Shown here in pieces: positions 1 to 8,565 of a DNA stretch of 64,000 bases. The translations under genes were made by a program, and so were the position numbers. The stretch's first letter is position 1. Every line of letters starts with the position of its first letter. The stretch is from the NCBI GenBank assembly GCA_030690315.1, contig JAUYGY010000015.1:1-64000 (forward strand), read 5' to 3'. Source of the stretch: Aequorivita sp. GTDB taxonomy: Bacteria; Bacteroidota; Bacteroidia; Flavobacteriales; Flavobacteriaceae. The notes beneath the pieces were generated by a model. It was not told the DNA's origin, made no database searches, and saw only the letters and a program-made list of their open reading frames with translations.

Positions 1-141
1 ATACCCTGTCACTTAGTTTAAAGCTTGTGAAGAGTTTTTCCTGATAGTTTTTCTTTCCTTGCATAGGCATGAAATTAATAAATTTCTGCTTTTTATGCAA
101 GCATTTTCTATATTTGATGAGGTAGTTGTGCAACAGGCACA

Positions 142-381
142 TTGGATATGCTTCCTTTCAGTGGCGCAACATTTATGATGATTGTTGGCGTAATAGAGAT
201 TGTTGCCGGAATTATCGTCTTTTTAAACACCCGAGTAGGGGCATACATTGTTTCTCTCTGGCTTATATTGATTGCCCTAAGTCTCATTTTTACTTGGCAC
301 CATCCAGACGTGGCAGTACGCGACATAGTAATGGCCATTTCCGCTTTTATTTTGGCCAGGTTGAGTACTCCAAAAAGTTAG
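142..381 (+). CDS. Small hydrophobic membrane protein, possibly an N-terminally truncated remnant
   Basis: This frame of 77-79 residues starts at TTG 142 or ATG 148. It is strongly hydrophobic, with about three membrane segments (roughly residues 10-30, 33-50 and 60-75). An in-frame stop at 118-120 lies just upstream, and no frame before it continues the protein, so it is either a tiny intact membrane protein or the C-terminal part of a longer protein that has lost its 5' half. A strong intrinsic terminator at 417-462 shows that the 3' end is a genuine gene end. No function can be assigned. Confidence 0.4.
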   Translation: MDMLPFSGATFMMIVGVIEIVAGIIVFLNTRVGAYIVSLWLILIALSLIFTWHHPDVAVRDIVMAISAFILARLSTPKS

Positions 382-416
382 GCTTCATAAATCCCAATTC
401 TATATTTTTTGTTGGT

Positions 417-462
417 AAATCTTCCTTTCTGTATTTCAAACGGAAAGGAAGATTTCTTTTTT
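417..462 (+). terminator. Intrinsic terminator
   Basis: A perfect 13-bp stem (417-429 with 443-455) with a 13-nt loop is followed by a T-rich run at 457-462. It ends the transcript of the small membrane gene at 142-381 and insulates the kinase operon downstream. Confidence 0.75.
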
Positions 463-549
463 AGGGTTTATTTGAAAAAACAGTCCTATTCTGTTTTCTG
501 AAAAAAATAAATTGTAAATTTAGCTTCAACTAACAACCATCAAAATATA

Positions 550-669
550 ATGAAACCACTATTACTCAACGCAGTACTAGCTTGCGTTTCGTGGAGCGGT
601 CTTCCCCAAACTCCTTCCATAACACAAGAAAACACGTTTATTACAATCTTTAAAAAAAGGTTGTTATGA
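550..669 (+). CDS. Possible 39-residue secreted or leader peptide overlapping the kinase start
   Basis: ATG 550 opens a 39-codon frame. Its first residues, MKPLLLNAVLACVSW, resemble a signal peptide, and its TGA at 667-669 overlaps the kinase ATG at 666 (ATGA). The region before the ATG has the look of a flavobacterial start region. The overlap would allow translational coupling to the kinase. There is no recognisable domain, and a chance frame cannot be excluded. Confidence 0.3.
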   Translation: MKPLLLNAVLACVSWSGLPQTPSITQENTFITIFKKRLL

Positions 670-2573
670 AGAAATTAATTATACTACTTCTTTTTTCAAT
701 CTGTGGCCTTAATGCCCAAGATAAAAGTATAGACAGCCTTACGCAGTTGCTTTCCCATCCAAAAGATGACGCCCAGAAACTGGAATTGCTCAGCGAAGTT
801 ACAGATTTTTATTCCATGAGGGATTTGGAAAAGGCCATCATTTACGCCCGCGAAGGAGTGCAACTCGCAGACAAAAACAATGCTAAAAAGTGGCAACCCA
901 AATTTTACGAAATGAAGGGGAGAATACATGCCAATTTGCTTCAATTGGATTCGGCTTCGCTGTATTTTTCCAAAGCGGAAAAAGGTTATAAAGCCATTGA
1001 TGACAAAAAAGGCCAGGCCACTACATACTTTAAAATTTCGTGGGTCCATAAAAAAAGAGGTGAACTGAAAGAAGCGATGGAAGCCGATTTAAAGGCCCTG
1101 AAATTGATGGAAGCTTTGGGCGACAAATTGGGAATCGCAAATGCAAACGGAAGGCTTTCGAATGATGTTTTGCAACAAGGCAGAAAAGAGGATGCATTAC
1201 AATATGCGTTGAAATCAGTTGAAATCAGTAAGGAAAACGGTTTTGACGAAGAAATTATTTACGGATATACGGCGGCAGGTGATGCATACATTGCGATGGG
1301 CGACAACCAGCAATCCTTCAAATATTTTAATTTGGCTCTTACCACTGCAAAATCGTTGGGATTGAACCCAATGACACTTTCCGATTTTACTAACAATCGC
1401 GGTAATGCATTTAAAAGATTAGGCCGTTATGACGAAGCTTTAAAAGATTACAAAGAAGCGCTGCGATTGGCAACAGAATCGAATTATCAAAATGCCATTC
1501 AAACGGTAGGCGGCAATCTTGGCGAAATAAATCTTCTGTTGGGAAATTACAAAGAAGCACTGCCCTATCAACTTGAAACCGTAAGGCTTTTTGAAGAAAG
1601 TGGTGACCTGCCCAACCTACCTGAAAATTATATGCACGTTAGCACCATTTATGAAAAACTGGGCAATTATCCCCTTGCACTTGAATTTCAAAAGAAAGCG
1701 CGGATTATGGGGGATAGCATAGCCGCTGCCGAAAGCGATAGAAATATGAGCGAGCTGCTAACCCAATATGAAACAGGCAAAAAAGAAACTACCATCCTTG
1801 CCCAAAATCAAAAAATAGAACAACAGCGAAAGACACAAATTCTCTATATCTGCTTGGCGGCGCTTTTGGCGATTGTTGTGTTCGGAATGTATTTCACCTT
1901 AAAGAGTATTGGCAAAAAACGAAAAGCACTTGGCATTCTAAATTCAGAACTGGATGCAAAAAACAAACAGAACGAATTGCTGTTGCGGGAAATTCACCAT
2001 CGCGTAAAAAACAATCTGGAAATGGTGAAAAGTCTCATCGCCCTACAATCGGCAAAACTGGAAGATGGTGCCAGCAAAGAAGCGATGCTCGCCAGTCAAA
2101 ACAGGGTTCAGAGTATGGGAATCATTCACCAGAAACTGTATCAAGGAGAAAACTTGGGAGCGATAGAAATGAAAGATTATTTTATCAATTTAAGTGAAGG
2201 CATACTCGATAGTTTTAATGCAGAAGATAAAGTGAAAATAGAATGCGCAATGGACGACTTAAATTTGGATGTTGACACTGCCGTTCCCATCGGGCTAATA
2301 GTAAACGAACTTTTAACGAATGCCCTGAAATATGCATTCCCCGAAGGAACGAAAGGAAAAATAAACATCAGCCTTTCCCAAGAAAATAATGCCTTATTGC
2401 TAAAAGTTTCAGACAATGGCATCGGTAAAACCCAAGGTTCAAAACCGAAAGGCACTGGTTTTGGCACACAATTGATTGAATTGCTTACACAACAGCTGAA
2501 CGGGACTATTTCCGAAGACCATCAAAATGGCACAGCAGTAAATTTCAACTTTAAAAACTTCAAAATAGCTTGA
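666..2573 (+). CDS. TPR-containing sensor histidine kinase (HisKA_2 type)
   Basis: This is a membrane sensor kinase of 635 aa. It has a signal peptide (about residues 1-18), an extracytoplasmic array of tetratricopeptide repeats (about 25-375), one membrane helix (about 390-413), a short coiled linker, a HisKA_2 phosphoacceptor region with EIHHRVKNNL (H444/H445), and a C-terminal HATPase_c domain with the NELLTNALKYAF N-box and a DNGIG G-box. The TPR sensor-HisKA_2 layout is common in Bacteroidota. It overlaps the next gene at TGATG, so it forms a two-gene operon with the LytTR regulator, which is almost certainly its partner. The signal sensed is unknown. Confidence 0.9.
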   Translation: MKKLIILLLFSICGLNAQDKSIDSLTQLLSHPKDDAQKLELLSEVTDFYSMRDLEKAIIYAREGVQLADKNNAKKWQPKFYEMKGRIHANLLQLDSASLYFSKAEKGYKAIDDKKGQATTYFKISWVHKKRGELKEAMEADLKALKLMEALGDKLGIANANGRLSNDVLQQGRKEDALQYALKSVEISKENGFDEEIIYGYTAAGDAYIAMGDNQQSFKYFNLALTTAKSLGLNPMTLSDFTNNRGNAFKRLGRYDEALKDYKEALRLATESNYQNAIQTVGGNLGEINLLLGNYKEALPYQLETVRLFEESGDLPNLPENYMHVSTIYEKLGNYPLALEFQKKARIMGDSIAAAESDRNMSELLTQYETGKKETTILAQNQKIEQQRKTQILYICLAALLAIVVFGMYFTLKSIGKKRKALGILNSELDAKNKQNELLLREIHHRVKNNLEMVKSLIALQSAKLEDGASKEAMLASQNRVQSMGIIHQKLYQGENLGAIEMKDYFINLSEGILDSFNAEDKVKIECAMDDLNLDVDTAVPIGLIVNELLTNALKYAFPEGTKGKINISLSQENNALLLKVSDNGIGKTQGSKPKGTGFGTQLIELLTQQLNGTISEDHQNGTAVNFNFKNFKIA

Positions 2574-3343
2574 TGGAAAAAGCCGTGAAAATATTGATCG
2601 TTGAGGATGAAATGGTTATTGCCGCAAATATTTCATTGCAACTTTGCGATTTGGGCTATGAAGTAACGGGCATTTTACCACGCGGCGAAGAGGCACTTTC
2701 ACAAATAAAAATAGAAAAACCGGATATTATTTTATTGGACATTCGCTTAAAAGGCGAGCTAGACGGAATACAAACCGCGCAAGAAATCCAGAAACACTAC
2801 AATATTCCCATTATATATTTAACGGCCAATTCAGACGAAGCCCATTTTAACCGTGCTAAGGAAACCCATCCGTATGCCTTTATTTCAAAACCTTTCAAAA
2901 AATTAGATCTACAACGGGCTATAGAGTTGGCTGTGGATAGAATTTCATTTGAAAAAATGTTGGGCAATGGCGGAAAGGGAAATGGGGAGGAAAACCTAAC
3001 CTCCGCCAGCAGTGCTACAGATTTTATACTGAACGACCGCATCTTCGTCCGCCATAATGAAAAGATGCTGAAAATAGATATTAAGGACATTTATTACATT
3101 GAAGCGGACCGCAACTACTGCCGTATTTTTTCGCAGGGCCGCGAATATCTTTTGGTGATGACTTTGAAGGATATTGACGAAAAACTTCCGCAGAACCATT
3201 TCCTTAGAATTCACCGTTCCTATATTATCAACCTTTCCCAAATAGACGAGGTGGCCGGCACACATGTTGTGATTTCAAAAAAAGCCATCCCGATGAGCAA
3301 GGCAATGCGCACAGAACTTCTTAAGCGATTGCAAACTATTTAA
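2573..3343 (+). CDS. LytTR-family response regulator
   Basis: This 256-aa regulator has an N-terminal receiver domain (about residues 5-120) and a C-terminal LytTR DNA-binding domain (about 155-255). In the receiver, the acidic pair is in IVEDE, the phosphoacceptor Asp56 is in LLDIRL, the Thr is in YLTAN and the Lys is in ISKPF. ATG 2573 overlaps the kinase stop codon; an in-frame TTG at 2570 is less likely. It is co-transcribed with the kinase. LytTR regulators bind direct repeats upstream of their targets; none was identified here. Confidence 0.92.
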   Translation: MEKAVKILIVEDEMVIAANISLQLCDLGYEVTGILPRGEEALSQIKIEKPDIILLDIRLKGELDGIQTAQEIQKHYNIPIIYLTANSDEAHFNRAKETHPYAFISKPFKKLDLQRAIELAVDRISFEKMLGNGGKGNGEENLTSASSATDFILNDRIFVRHNEKMLKIDIKDIYYIEADRNYCRIFSQGREYLLVMTLKDIDEKLPQNHFLRIHRSYIINLSQIDEVAGTHVVISKKAIPMSKAMRTELLKRLQTI

Positions 3344-3359
3344 ATTTTTGACTTTCTGA

Positions 3360-3453
3360 ATCACGATGTCTGGACTCACGATAGCTTGAGTTAAATATTA
3401 ACGAACTATTCAAAAAATAATATCTTAACAATCGTGACTCAAAACGTCGTGGT
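3360..3453. repeat. Imperfect inverted repeat in the 280-bp gap after the response regulator
   Basis: The arms 3360-3384 and 3429-3453 are complementary at about 19 of 25 positions, with a 44-nt AT-rich spacer. The left arm contains GACTCACGAT, a 10-mer also present in the heptamer array upstream of trpC (40485-40547). The rest of the 3344-3625 gap shows no open frame. It may act as a terminator for the two-component operon, but it lacks a clear T tract. Confidence 0.4.
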
Positions 3454-3625
3454 TCTTATCATCCAATTTTATTAAAATTCGCTTCGGCAATTAAATCCAT
3501 CCCTTCGGACAGAAATTGACTGTCTTCATCCTTATTCGTTTTCATGTGTTAGTGATATTCAGTTACTTAGATGCTCCCCACGTCATTTAATTCAACTAAC
3601 TAATCATTTTAAACCATTCAGAATT

Positions 3626-4144
3626 ATGAAAAAACTACTCTTTTTGGGGCTTGCAATAGTCCTTTCCGTAACCGCTTGCCAAAAACAAGAAAAACGCTAC
3701 ACCCAACAATCACCTGAAATAGATACCTACAAAAAAATTATGGATGATTACAAAAATTTGAATTGGGAAAACATGTCCATACATTATGCTGATACTGCAA
3801 AAATAGCCAATAATGTAATTAAAGAAAAAGGACTTAGCGTGTCTCAAGCTATAGATAAAAACAAAGAAGACGCCGCTATGTTCTCATGGATTGTTGAAAA
3901 AGAAGAATATGAAATGGTATTGACTGATGATGGTGAAACTTGGGTTAACTTTTGGGGATTGTGGAAAGGAACCATGAAATCTACAAGTAAAGTCTATGAT
4001 ATTCCATTTCATACCACAGTCCGTTTTATTGATGGAAAAATTGTGGAGGAATATGGCTATTGGAATAACGCTGAAATTGTTACCGATTTATTAACAAGCG
4101 AGCAAAATGCTGCATCAGCTAGTATCGATTCAATAGTAGAATAA
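3626..4144 (+). CDS. NTF2-like lipoprotein
   Basis: This 172-aa exported lipoprotein has a signal peptide ending in the lipobox SVTAC (Cys18). The rest is compatible with a single NTF2/SnoaL-like cone-shaped fold: an N-terminal helix ending in DYKNLNWENMSIHYAD, then alternating strands with paired Trp residues. Such domains either bind small molecules or act as cyclases or isomerases, and no catalytic set is evident. It is the first of four NTF2-like genes between 3.6 and 9.1 kb. The specific function is unknown. Confidence 0.65.
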   Translation: MKKLLFLGLAIVLSVTACQKQEKRYTQQSPEIDTYKKIMDDYKNLNWENMSIHYADTAKIANNVIKEKGLSVSQAIDKNKEDAAMFSWIVEKEEYEMVLTDDGETWVNFWGLWKGTMKSTSKVYDIPFHTTVRFIDGKIVEEYGYWNNAEIVTDLLTSEQNAASASIDSIVE

Positions 4145-4154
4145 ACCTAAAATA

Positions 4155-4258
4155 AAAGGCAGACAGTTTGTGGAGACAAACTTGGCAATAATAATTTGAT
4201 TGATTTTAAAATTAGTGGTTAAAAATAAAACAATCAAAGTCTATTGCCAACTGCCTTT
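4155..4258. repeat. Multi-arm palindromic element (possible structured RNA, terminator or miniature repeat)
   Basis: The 3' half, 4242-4258, is a continuous 17-nt arm. It pairs with two 5' segments: 4155-4162 (8 bp, AAAGGCAG) and 4182-4190 (9 bp, TTGGCAATA). Between these segments sits its own perfect 7-bp hairpin, 4165-4171 with 4176-4182, closed by GGAG. An inner stem, 4195-4202 with 4231-4238, adds 8 bp, and 4204-4207 with 4227-4230 adds 4 bp. The result is a branched fold of about 104 nt between the lipoprotein gene and the SDR gene. It may end transcription, although the trailing T run is weak. Confidence 0.55.
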
Positions 4259-4316
4259 ATTATATAGAAGAAAGATTTAAACAAAAACGAGAGACCCGAT
4301 TTCTCGGGATATTTAT

Positions 4317-5255
4317 ATGAAAACGGTAGGCATCATCGGTGGATCGGGCTTTATAGGAAGCTACATCACCAAGAAATTTTTGGAAGAAGGGTACAATGTG
4401 AAAGTATCTGTTACCGATATCAAAAAAAGTGAAAAGTATCAACATCTTTTCAATTTTGACGACTCGGATAACCTCAACATCAGCGCATTAAAAGTAGAGG
4501 ATTTAGATGATTTGAAAGATTTTGTCAGCGATTGCGAAATTGTAATCCACGGAGGAACGCCCTTTCAATTGGATGTAAAAGATGCGCAGAAGGAGCTTTT
4601 TGATCCAACCGTTAAAGGAACTGAGAATTTTTTGGAGGCTATAAAGGAATATCCTTTAATTGAAAAGGTTGTTTTTATAGCTTCCGTAGCTGCATATAAT
4701 ACCAATTTTCCACTGCCCGCCGGAGGTAAAAATCCGCATGATACTTTCAGTGAAAAAGATACGCCTTTTATGAGTGAAGAAAGCCATCCGTATGCACAGG
4801 CCAAGTTTATTGCCAACCAAACGGTGGAAAAATTCATAAAGGAAAACCCAAAACTTTCTTTTGAAATCATTTCGGTTTCGCCAGTTGGGGTAATGGGAAA
4901 ATCCCTTTCCACTCGCGAAGATTCCACCTCTACGGGGCTGCAATTTCTATTCAAAAACAACATTGCCCCCAATCCATTTGTACAAATGCTCTATGACACC
5001 AATGCAGAAATGGCTGTTGTAGATGTAGCGGATGTTGCCGAAGCAATTTTTAAAGTTGCAACCATTTCAGGATTGCACGGTAAAAATTATTTGTTGAGCA
5101 GTGAAAGTTATCCCGTTTCAGATTTGAGCTTGATGCTTAACCACAAATCGCCAAAAAACAACGGTTCCATTATTTATAGCAATGGGCTTTCGCAAAGGGA
5201 ATTGGGGATAAAATTTAGGCCCGTTCAGGAAACTTTAAACAATTATTCAAAGTAA
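4317..5255 (+). CDS. NAD(P)-dependent epimerase/dehydratase-family reductase (extended SDR)
   Basis: This 312-aa Rossmann-fold oxidoreductase carries the N-terminal nucleotide motif GGSGFIG (G8-x-x-G11-x-x-G14) and the active-site pair Tyr159-x3-Lys163 in YAQAK. Sequence and length fit the dihydroflavonol-4-reductase-like/aldehyde reductase branch of extended SDRs, which reduce carbonyls with NADPH. It has no signal peptide, so it is cytoplasmic, unlike its exported neighbours. The substrate is unknown. Confidence 0.85.
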   Translation: MKTVGIIGGSGFIGSYITKKFLEEGYNVKVSVTDIKKSEKYQHLFNFDDSDNLNISALKVEDLDDLKDFVSDCEIVIHGGTPFQLDVKDAQKELFDPTVKGTENFLEAIKEYPLIEKVVFIASVAAYNTNFPLPAGGKNPHDTFSEKDTPFMSEESHPYAQAKFIANQTVEKFIKENPKLSFEIISVSPVGVMGKSLSTREDSTSTGLQFLFKNNIAPNPFVQMLYDTNAEMAVVDVADVAEAIFKVATISGLHGKNYLLSSESYPVSDLSLMLNHKSPKNNGSIIYSNGLSQRELGIKFRPVQETLNNYSK

Positions 5256-5292
5256 AATAAAACAGAATATTAACCAATCAAATTTAAAAATA

Positions 5293-6234
5293 ATGAAAAC
5301 AATTAAAACAACAATGTTATTGGTAATGATGCTGATTGCTTGCATTACTTATTCACAAAAAAAGAACGGAACTATTTACGTAGAACATCCCGCCATTAAC
5401 GCAGTGGAAGCTATGACCCAGGCATTTGTTAGTGGAGACTCAGGCAAGGTGGCCAGTTATTTAGCCGATGATTTTAAGGCTTACAATGGGGTAAGTATCA
5501 ATCCAAATGACAAAGGGCAGAACAAAGAAAGCTTTTCAAATGCTGCAAAAGAATGGAATGACGCTCTTGATTATTTTTCAATAAGCCGTTCCCCGGGGGC
5601 CTATCCTGATGCATTGGAATACAAAGACGACAACCAAAAAGATGTAATATGGGTACAGACTTGGGAAGATATGAAAGGTGTTCACAAAAAAACAGGGGTT
5701 AAGATAAACCAACCTATGCACCGCTTGTTTGTAGTGAATAAAAACAATAAAATACAAACCATTTTTACCTATGGCAACGCCAATATTGGTTCAGAAATTA
5801 GCCAAAGTTTTACCGACAGGAAAAACGGCACCATCTACAACCATCACGACAATATAAACACAGTTCGGAAGGTGATGTATGCTTTTGAAAATGAAGATTT
5901 GGACAAGGCCTATACTTATTATGATGAAAACGCAAAGTTTCTAGATTCCAGCTCGCCGACCTTCGAGAGTACTTCATTTGCCGACCAAAAAGAAACAGAC
6001 AAAAAGATTTTTGAAAAATACGATATCACAAGCATTGATATGGTGGGGTATCCAGATTATCTACATTATGAAATGGGCGATGCCAGAGTAGTTCAGTCTT
6101 GGTGGAACATTAACCTAGTGCGAAAAGCCGATAAAAAAGCGATTGTTCTTCCTATTCACTATCAAATGGATTTTAACGAAGAAGGAAAAATAACTTCGGA
6201 AACTGCTTACTACAACCCAAAACTACTGGATTAG
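5293..6234 (+). CDS. Secreted protein with two NTF2-like domains
   Basis: This 313-aa protein has a signal peptide cleaved near residue 21 (ITYSQ). It consists of two related halves, about residues 24-165 and 178-313, each beginning KNGTIY and continuing with a helix, a YLADDF/YDENAKF-type turn and a long sheet ending in paired aromatic residues. This is an internal duplication of an NTF2/SnoaL-like domain. It is probably periplasmic. Gaps of 37 bp upstream and 96 bp downstream make co-transcription with the SDR gene likely. No catalytic residue can be assigned. Confidence 0.7.
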   Translation: MKTIKTTMLLVMMLIACITYSQKKNGTIYVEHPAINAVEAMTQAFVSGDSGKVASYLADDFKAYNGVSINPNDKGQNKESFSNAAKEWNDALDYFSISRSPGAYPDALEYKDDNQKDVIWVQTWEDMKGVHKKTGVKINQPMHRLFVVNKNNKIQTIFTYGNANIGSEISQSFTDRKNGTIYNHHDNINTVRKVMYAFENEDLDKAYTYYDENAKFLDSSSPTFESTSFADQKETDKKIFEKYDITSIDMVGYPDYLHYEMGDARVVQSWWNINLVRKADKKAIVLPIHYQMDFNEEGKITSETAYYNPKLLD

Positions 6235-6330
6235 TAGCTAGCTCTAATCCGAAAAAACTCCCTGATTATAAGTAAAATTTTATCAGTATTAACCATTCAT
6301 TGCATTTGGCGATGACCAAAACCAAACATT

Positions 6331-7101
6331 ATGAAAAAAATATTTTTTACGCTGCTATTATTGCCTTGTTTGGCACTATCGCAAAACAGTACCGAATACG
6401 GTGTATTTGAAACCGCAAATTTAACTCCCAACCCTACGCAAATAACCCAATTTGAAAAAGGATTGGCGGCACATAATAAGAAATATCACGGTGAGGGACC
6501 ATACGGAGTAAGGGTCTATTGGGTAAGTAACGGACCAAACACAGGCAGTTACCATTGGAGCATGGGTCCATTTCCGTGGAGTTCATTAGACAGCAGACCA
6601 GCACAAAAAGAGGGTCACGATGCAGATTGGAATACGAATGTAGCACAATACATGACAGCCGATAGTGGCGCACAATCATATTGGCGCGCGCATACTGAGC
6701 TATCAAGGTTTCCAAATGATTTCACCATTAAGAATATGGCAGTGGACTATTGGGACATAAAAAGGGGTAAATATGCAGATGCCATAAAACTGGTTGAAAA
6801 GATCAATAAAGTGTACGCCGAAAAATCTCCCGATGATATCTGGGGCATTTATGCCAATGAGTTCTCCAGCACTAAGGAAGGAAGGGATTTGGCGGTTATT
6901 TCATTTTTTGACAGATCGGCATGGTTGGGCGAAGAACATGGAATGGATCAAAAATACAACGAAGTTTACGGAGCTGGAAGCTGGGAGCAGTTTTTAAAAG
7001 ATTGGATGGAAGTAACCGAGGGTGGGGAAACTGAACTTTGGATTTTCCGCCCGGACCTAAGCGGTATTAGTGGTGACGTAAAAGCTGCCGAGCGACAATA
7101 G
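6331..7101 (+). CDS. Secreted protein of unknown function
   Basis: This 256-aa protein starts with a clear signal peptide (MKKIFFTLLLLPCLALSQ). The mature part is rich in Trp, Tyr and His, with motifs such as VRVYWVSNGPNTGSYHWSMG and, later, ELWIFRPD. The alternating aromatic pattern suggests a dimeric alpha/beta-barrel fold like those of stress-response or monooxygenase-like proteins, but I do not recognise a family. It lies among NTF2-like genes and is followed by its own terminator. Confidence 0.65.
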   Translation: MKKIFFTLLLLPCLALSQNSTEYGVFETANLTPNPTQITQFEKGLAAHNKKYHGEGPYGVRVYWVSNGPNTGSYHWSMGPFPWSSLDSRPAQKEGHDADWNTNVAQYMTADSGAQSYWRAHTELSRFPNDFTIKNMAVDYWDIKRGKYADAIKLVEKINKVYAEKSPDDIWGIYANEFSSTKEGRDLAVISFFDRSAWLGEEHGMDQKYNEVYGAGSWEQFLKDWMEVTEGGETELWIFRPDLSGISGDVKAAERQ

Positions 7102-7115
7102 AACAAATAGTATGG

Positions 7116-7155
7116 AATGTACAGTACGGCATAGTCCTACTGTACATTTTCCTTT
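7116..7155 (+). terminator. Intrinsic terminator
   Basis: A perfect 11-bp stem (7116-7126 with 7138-7148) with an 11-nt loop is followed by a short T/C-rich tract. It lies 15 nt after the stop of the secreted protein at 6331-7101. Confidence 0.6.
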
Positions 7156-7191
7156 GATCAAAAAAATTGCACTAATTCAAAAATAAATGTA

Positions 7192-7629
7192 ATGAAACCA
7201 AAAATACTTAAGCTTCTGCCATTTTTTTTACTGAGCCTTTTTGCAGTTCAGGCGCAGAATAATGATCCACATGGCAAGCACGAATCTGCTATTACTGGTA
7301 TGCCTTCTGAAAAAATATTGATGGTTTTGGACATAACCGTTCACGATTCGCTTCAGTACCAACTATACCGGATGAAAGTGGAACCACTTATTGAAAAATT
7401 CGGCGGAGTTTATTTGGTGCGTTCCGGCGGAATGGCGTTTGATTCGGACTTGGGCCGAAAGGTGATTCCCGTGGAAGGAAACTGGAACCCAAACCGGTTT
7501 ATTATCGTGCAGTGGGAATCCATGGAACAACTTCAGAATTTTACAACTTCAGAAGAATACAAAGCTGTAGCAAAATTTCGGGAAAACTCGGCTTCCACTA
7601 AATCGATTATTGTGAGAGAATATCATTGA
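7192..7629 (+). CDS. Exported DUF1330-family protein
   Basis: This 145-aa protein has a signal peptide (cleavage near VQAQ, about residue 21). The C-terminal 95 residues match the DUF1330 pattern: a short ferredoxin-like alpha/beta barrel with VYLVRSGG, RFIIVQWESMEQLQNF and a final IIVREY strand. Family members are usually cytoplasmic and of unknown function, so export is unusual. The gene sits between a secreted unknown and a SnoaL-like gene. Confidence 0.75.
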   Translation: MKPKILKLLPFFLLSLFAVQAQNNDPHGKHESAITGMPSEKILMVLDITVHDSLQYQLYRMKVEPLIEKFGGVYLVRSGGMAFDSDLGRKVIPVEGNWNPNRFIIVQWESMEQLQNFTTSEEYKAVAKFRENSASTKSIIVREYH

Positions 7630-7686
7630 ATGAAAGAACAGCTAATTAAATCGATAATTATTTAACCATTAATAAATTCAAAAAAA

Positions 7687-8565
7687 ATGAAAAAATCAAC
7701 GCTAGTACTCACCATCGCTTTCATTAGCTTGACAGCATTTGCACAAAAAAGTAATATTGAGAAAGACATCAAAATGTACACCCAGGTTTGGGATGAAGTC
7801 ATCAATAAAGGAGACATTAATCAAATAAACGCCACTCATTTTGATGAAAACATAACAGGTGTTTCAAGCCCGGAAAACATAGTTGGCATTGCAGCCTTTA
7901 AAGGGTATTACCAAAACTTCCTGACAGGATTCTCTGATAGAAACTTCGAAATTATCAATGTATTTGGACAAAATGACAACATCATGAAACATTGGCGATT
8001 TACAGGCAAACACACGGGCGATTTCTTTGGTATTCCGCCAACTGGAAAAAGCGTCAACATTGAAGGTGTAACATTGGTCAAAATGAAAAATGGAAGGATT
8101 CTGCAAGAGCAGGATTTTATGGACAACAGCATCTTTTTACAACAATTAGGATTGACGTCGGACCCAAACAATCTGACCATCATTGACAATTTATACAAAG
8201 CCTTTGCCATTGGTGATATCCCAACAGTTCTTGGGGGTATGGATGCCAAGATAGTTTGGAACGAAGCCGAAGGCAACTCCTATGCCGATGGCAATCCATA
8301 TATAGGTCCAGATGCAGTTTTGAATGGTGTATTTGCACGCGTTGGCGGCGAATGGGAGAATTTTAAACTTAACAATATTGAATTGCATGAAATGAGCAAT
8401 AACAAAGTATTGGCTACACTTCGCTATACCGGAAAATACAAAAAAACCGGTAAATCCATAGATGTACAAGTGGCACATTTCTGGACTTTGAAAGATGGAA
8501 AAGTTACTGCCTTTCAACAGTATGTGGATACCAAGCAACTTGCTGATGCCGAAGGGAAATTATGA
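7687..8565 (+). CDS. Secreted ester-cyclase-like protein with two SnoaL/NTF2 domains
   Basis: This 292-aa protein has a signal peptide ending near FAQK (about residue 21). The first half (about 22-155) resembles SnoaL-like ester cyclases, with the HWRFTGKHTGDFFGIPPTGK signature followed by EGVTLVKMKNGRI. The second half (about 160-290) is a separate NTF2-like domain with TLRYTGKYKKTGKSIDVQVAHFW. Its stop overlaps the next gene's ATG, so the two are coupled. Its cyclase-type fold is clear, but catalysis is not demonstrated. Confidence 0.78.
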   Translation: MKKSTLVLTIAFISLTAFAQKSNIEKDIKMYTQVWDEVINKGDINQINATHFDENITGVSSPENIVGIAAFKGYYQNFLTGFSDRNFEIINVFGQNDNIMKHWRFTGKHTGDFFGIPPTGKSVNIEGVTLVKMKNGRILQEQDFMDNSIFLQQLGLTSDPNNLTIIDNLYKAFAIGDIPTVLGGMDAKIVWNEAEGNSYADGNPYIGPDAVLNGVFARVGGEWENFKLNNIELHEMSNNKVLATLRYTGKYKKTGKSIDVQVAHFWTLKDGKVTAFQQYVDTKQLADAEGKL

